From NCBI GenBank assembly GCA_001915545.1, contig MNQS01000136.1:1-64000 (forward strand): a stretch of DNA of 64,000 nt. Reading direction: 5' to 3'. The first letter of the stretch is position 1; every line of letters starts with the position of its first letter. The stretch is from Bacteroides sp. 43_108 (lineage in GTDB: Bacteria > Bacteroidota > Bacteroidia > Bacteroidales > Bacteroidaceae). Under the pieces are notes generated by a model, which did not search any database, was not told the DNA's origin, and saw only the letters and a list, made by a program, of their open reading frames with translations. The position numbers and the translations under genes were made by a program. Of the stretch, positions 63,187 through 64,000 are shown piece by piece.

Positions 63187-64000
63187 ATGAAGAACAAATT
63201 AATTATTGCAGCGTTATTGTTGTCTTTGGTTTCTCCAGCCAAAGGCCAAAAGAGTAAGGAAACACCGTTCTCCGGTTATTTGTTTGCATATTTTGAAGGT
63301 AGTGGCGACGGCAACCTTCAAGAGCATCTTCGTTTTGCAGTCAGCGAAGATGCAAAGAACTGGTATGCTCTGAATGGAAATAGGCCGGTTATTAGCAGCG
63401 ACACAATAAGCGAAAGCGGCGGTATCAGAGATCCGCATATATTGCGTGGCGAGGATGGCAGATATTATATTGTAGCAACTGATATGAAAGTAGCCAAGAA
63501 CGGATGGAACGAAAATCCCGGAATCGTACTTCTCAGTTCTGATGACCTAGTTAATTGGCGCCATTCAAAAATTAATCTTGCCAAGCAGTATGCAGAACAT
63601 TTCAGTGATGCTTATTGGGTCTGGGCTCCACAGACAATCTATGACCGCAAGGCCAAGAAATATATGATTTATTTTACACTTCAGCGCACTGGCGACGGAC
63701 GCAAAAGTCTTATTACTTATTATGCTTACGCAAACAAGGATTTCACGGATTTTGAAAGCGAACCGAAAGTCTTGTTCAGCGCGAAGTATGGAAGTATCGA
63801 TAACGATATTATAGAATATAAAGGCAAATACCATCTTTTCTATAAAGGAAACACAAAGGATAAGGATGGTAAGGAAATAAAGAACGGTATACAGCAGGCG
63901 ACATCAAAGTCGCTTCATGGAAAGTGGAAAGAAGATTTCAAGTATCTTGATGCTTATGCTGACACAAGGACTGGGGTAGAAGGCAGCGGCGTCTTCAAAT
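63187..64000 (+). CDS. GH43-family glycosidase, N-terminal part (runs off the window)
   Basis: An open frame of 271 codons from the ATG at 63187 with no stop before the window end. Signal peptide (KNKLIIAALLLSLVSPAKG). GH43 propeller features: SGGIRDPHILRGEDGRYYIVATD (catalytic base Asp, about residue 83), WVWAPQTIYDRKAKKYMIYFT and the blade IDNDIIEYKGKYHLFYKG. EGSGVFK at the edge could hold the acid Glu. Likely an arabinosidase or related exo-enzyme acting outside the cytoplasm. Confidence 0.88.
   Translation, partial: MKNKLIIAALLLSLVSPAKGQKSKETPFSGYLFAYFEGSGDGNLQEHLRFAVSEDAKNWYALNGNRPVISSDTISESGGIRDPHILRGEDGRYYIVATDMKVAKNGWNENPGIVLLSSDDLVNWRHSKINLAKQYAEHFSDAYWVWAPQTIYDRKAKKYMIYFTLQRTGDGRKSLITYYAYANKDFTDFESEPKVLFSAKYGSIDNDIIEYKGKYHLFYKGNTKDKDGKEIKNGIQQATSKSLHGKWKEDFKYLDAYADTRTGVEGSGVFK

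Noticed and set aside
1..64000. CRISPR arrays, transposases, integrases, tRNA or rRNA genes
   Set aside because: None were seen on scanning both strands; no direct-repeat array with regular spacers, no DDE or tyrosine recombinase pattern and no cloverleaf was recognised.

Overview
The window is a 64 kb stretch of a Bacteroidota chromosome, most likely order Bacteroidales (a Prevotella- or Bacteroides-like organism). This rests on several signs. Upstream regions carry the Bacteroidales -33 TTTG / -7 TAnnTTTG promoter pattern instead of -35/-10 boxes. There is a TPR-transmembrane-HTH regulator typical of the group. The arabinose operon contains a Nudix-type AraR and a sodium-solute symporter. 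hisI and hisE are fused, galactose uptake is by a GluP-type permease, and outer-membrane beta-barrel proteins are of the family's style. No tRNA, rRNA, CRISPR array, transposase or phage gene was recognised.

Layout. 0-7 kb: an apparent peptide-export locus on the minus strand (small signal-peptide ORF, TonB-type plug/beta-barrel protein, C39-peptidase ABC transporter, truncated HlyD-like adaptor). A decayed second copy lies at the left edge, and a divergent TPR-HTH regulator is broken by a -1 frameshift at an A8 tract. 7-13.3 kb: a six-gene operon for aryl/branched 2-oxo acids (omega-amidase, iorA, iorB, aminotransferase, phenylacetate-CoA ligase, ACT-domain protein). 13.5-16.4 kb: secreted GH43 and GH30 glycosidases. 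16.8-23.6 kb: a redoxin remnant, an RND efflux operon and its divergent AraC-type regulator. 24-35 kb: a long minus-strand L-arabinose operon (galM, symporter, araR, araD, araA, araB, transketolase, rpiB) that takes arabinose through ribulose and xylulose-5-phosphate into the non-oxidative pentose phosphate pathway. 35-39 kb: a galactose operon (galM, gluP-type permease, galK). 39-49 kb: housekeeping genes (folC, dnaJ-grpE, lysA, lysC, ftsE-like, and hisH-hisA-hisF-hisIE). 49-56 kb: a secreted small protein, a phytase-like esterase, a SNF2 helicase, an EamA transporter, an unknown membrane protein and mscL. 56-64 kb: a second ACT/phenylacetate-CoA ligase pair, a small outer-membrane protein, an AraC regulator divergent from a flavodoxin and an acetyltransferase, a CMD-cupin fusion, and the start of a second GH43 enzyme that runs off the window.

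Several parts fit together: the secreted GH43/GH30 enzymes would release arabinose and galactose from plant arabinan/arabinogalactan, which the arabinose and galactose operons then consume. The IorAB/aminotransferase/CoA-ligase operon can work either to degrade aromatic or branched amino acids or, reductively, to make them from the corresponding acids.

The least ordinary material is the first 7 kb (export locus with remnants of a duplicate cassette, small ORF and frameshifted regulator). Next come a three-member intergenic repeat family with exactly conserved internal spacing and a perfect 24-bp palindrome upstream of the arabinose operon. All functional calls come from reading the sequence; no database search was run.
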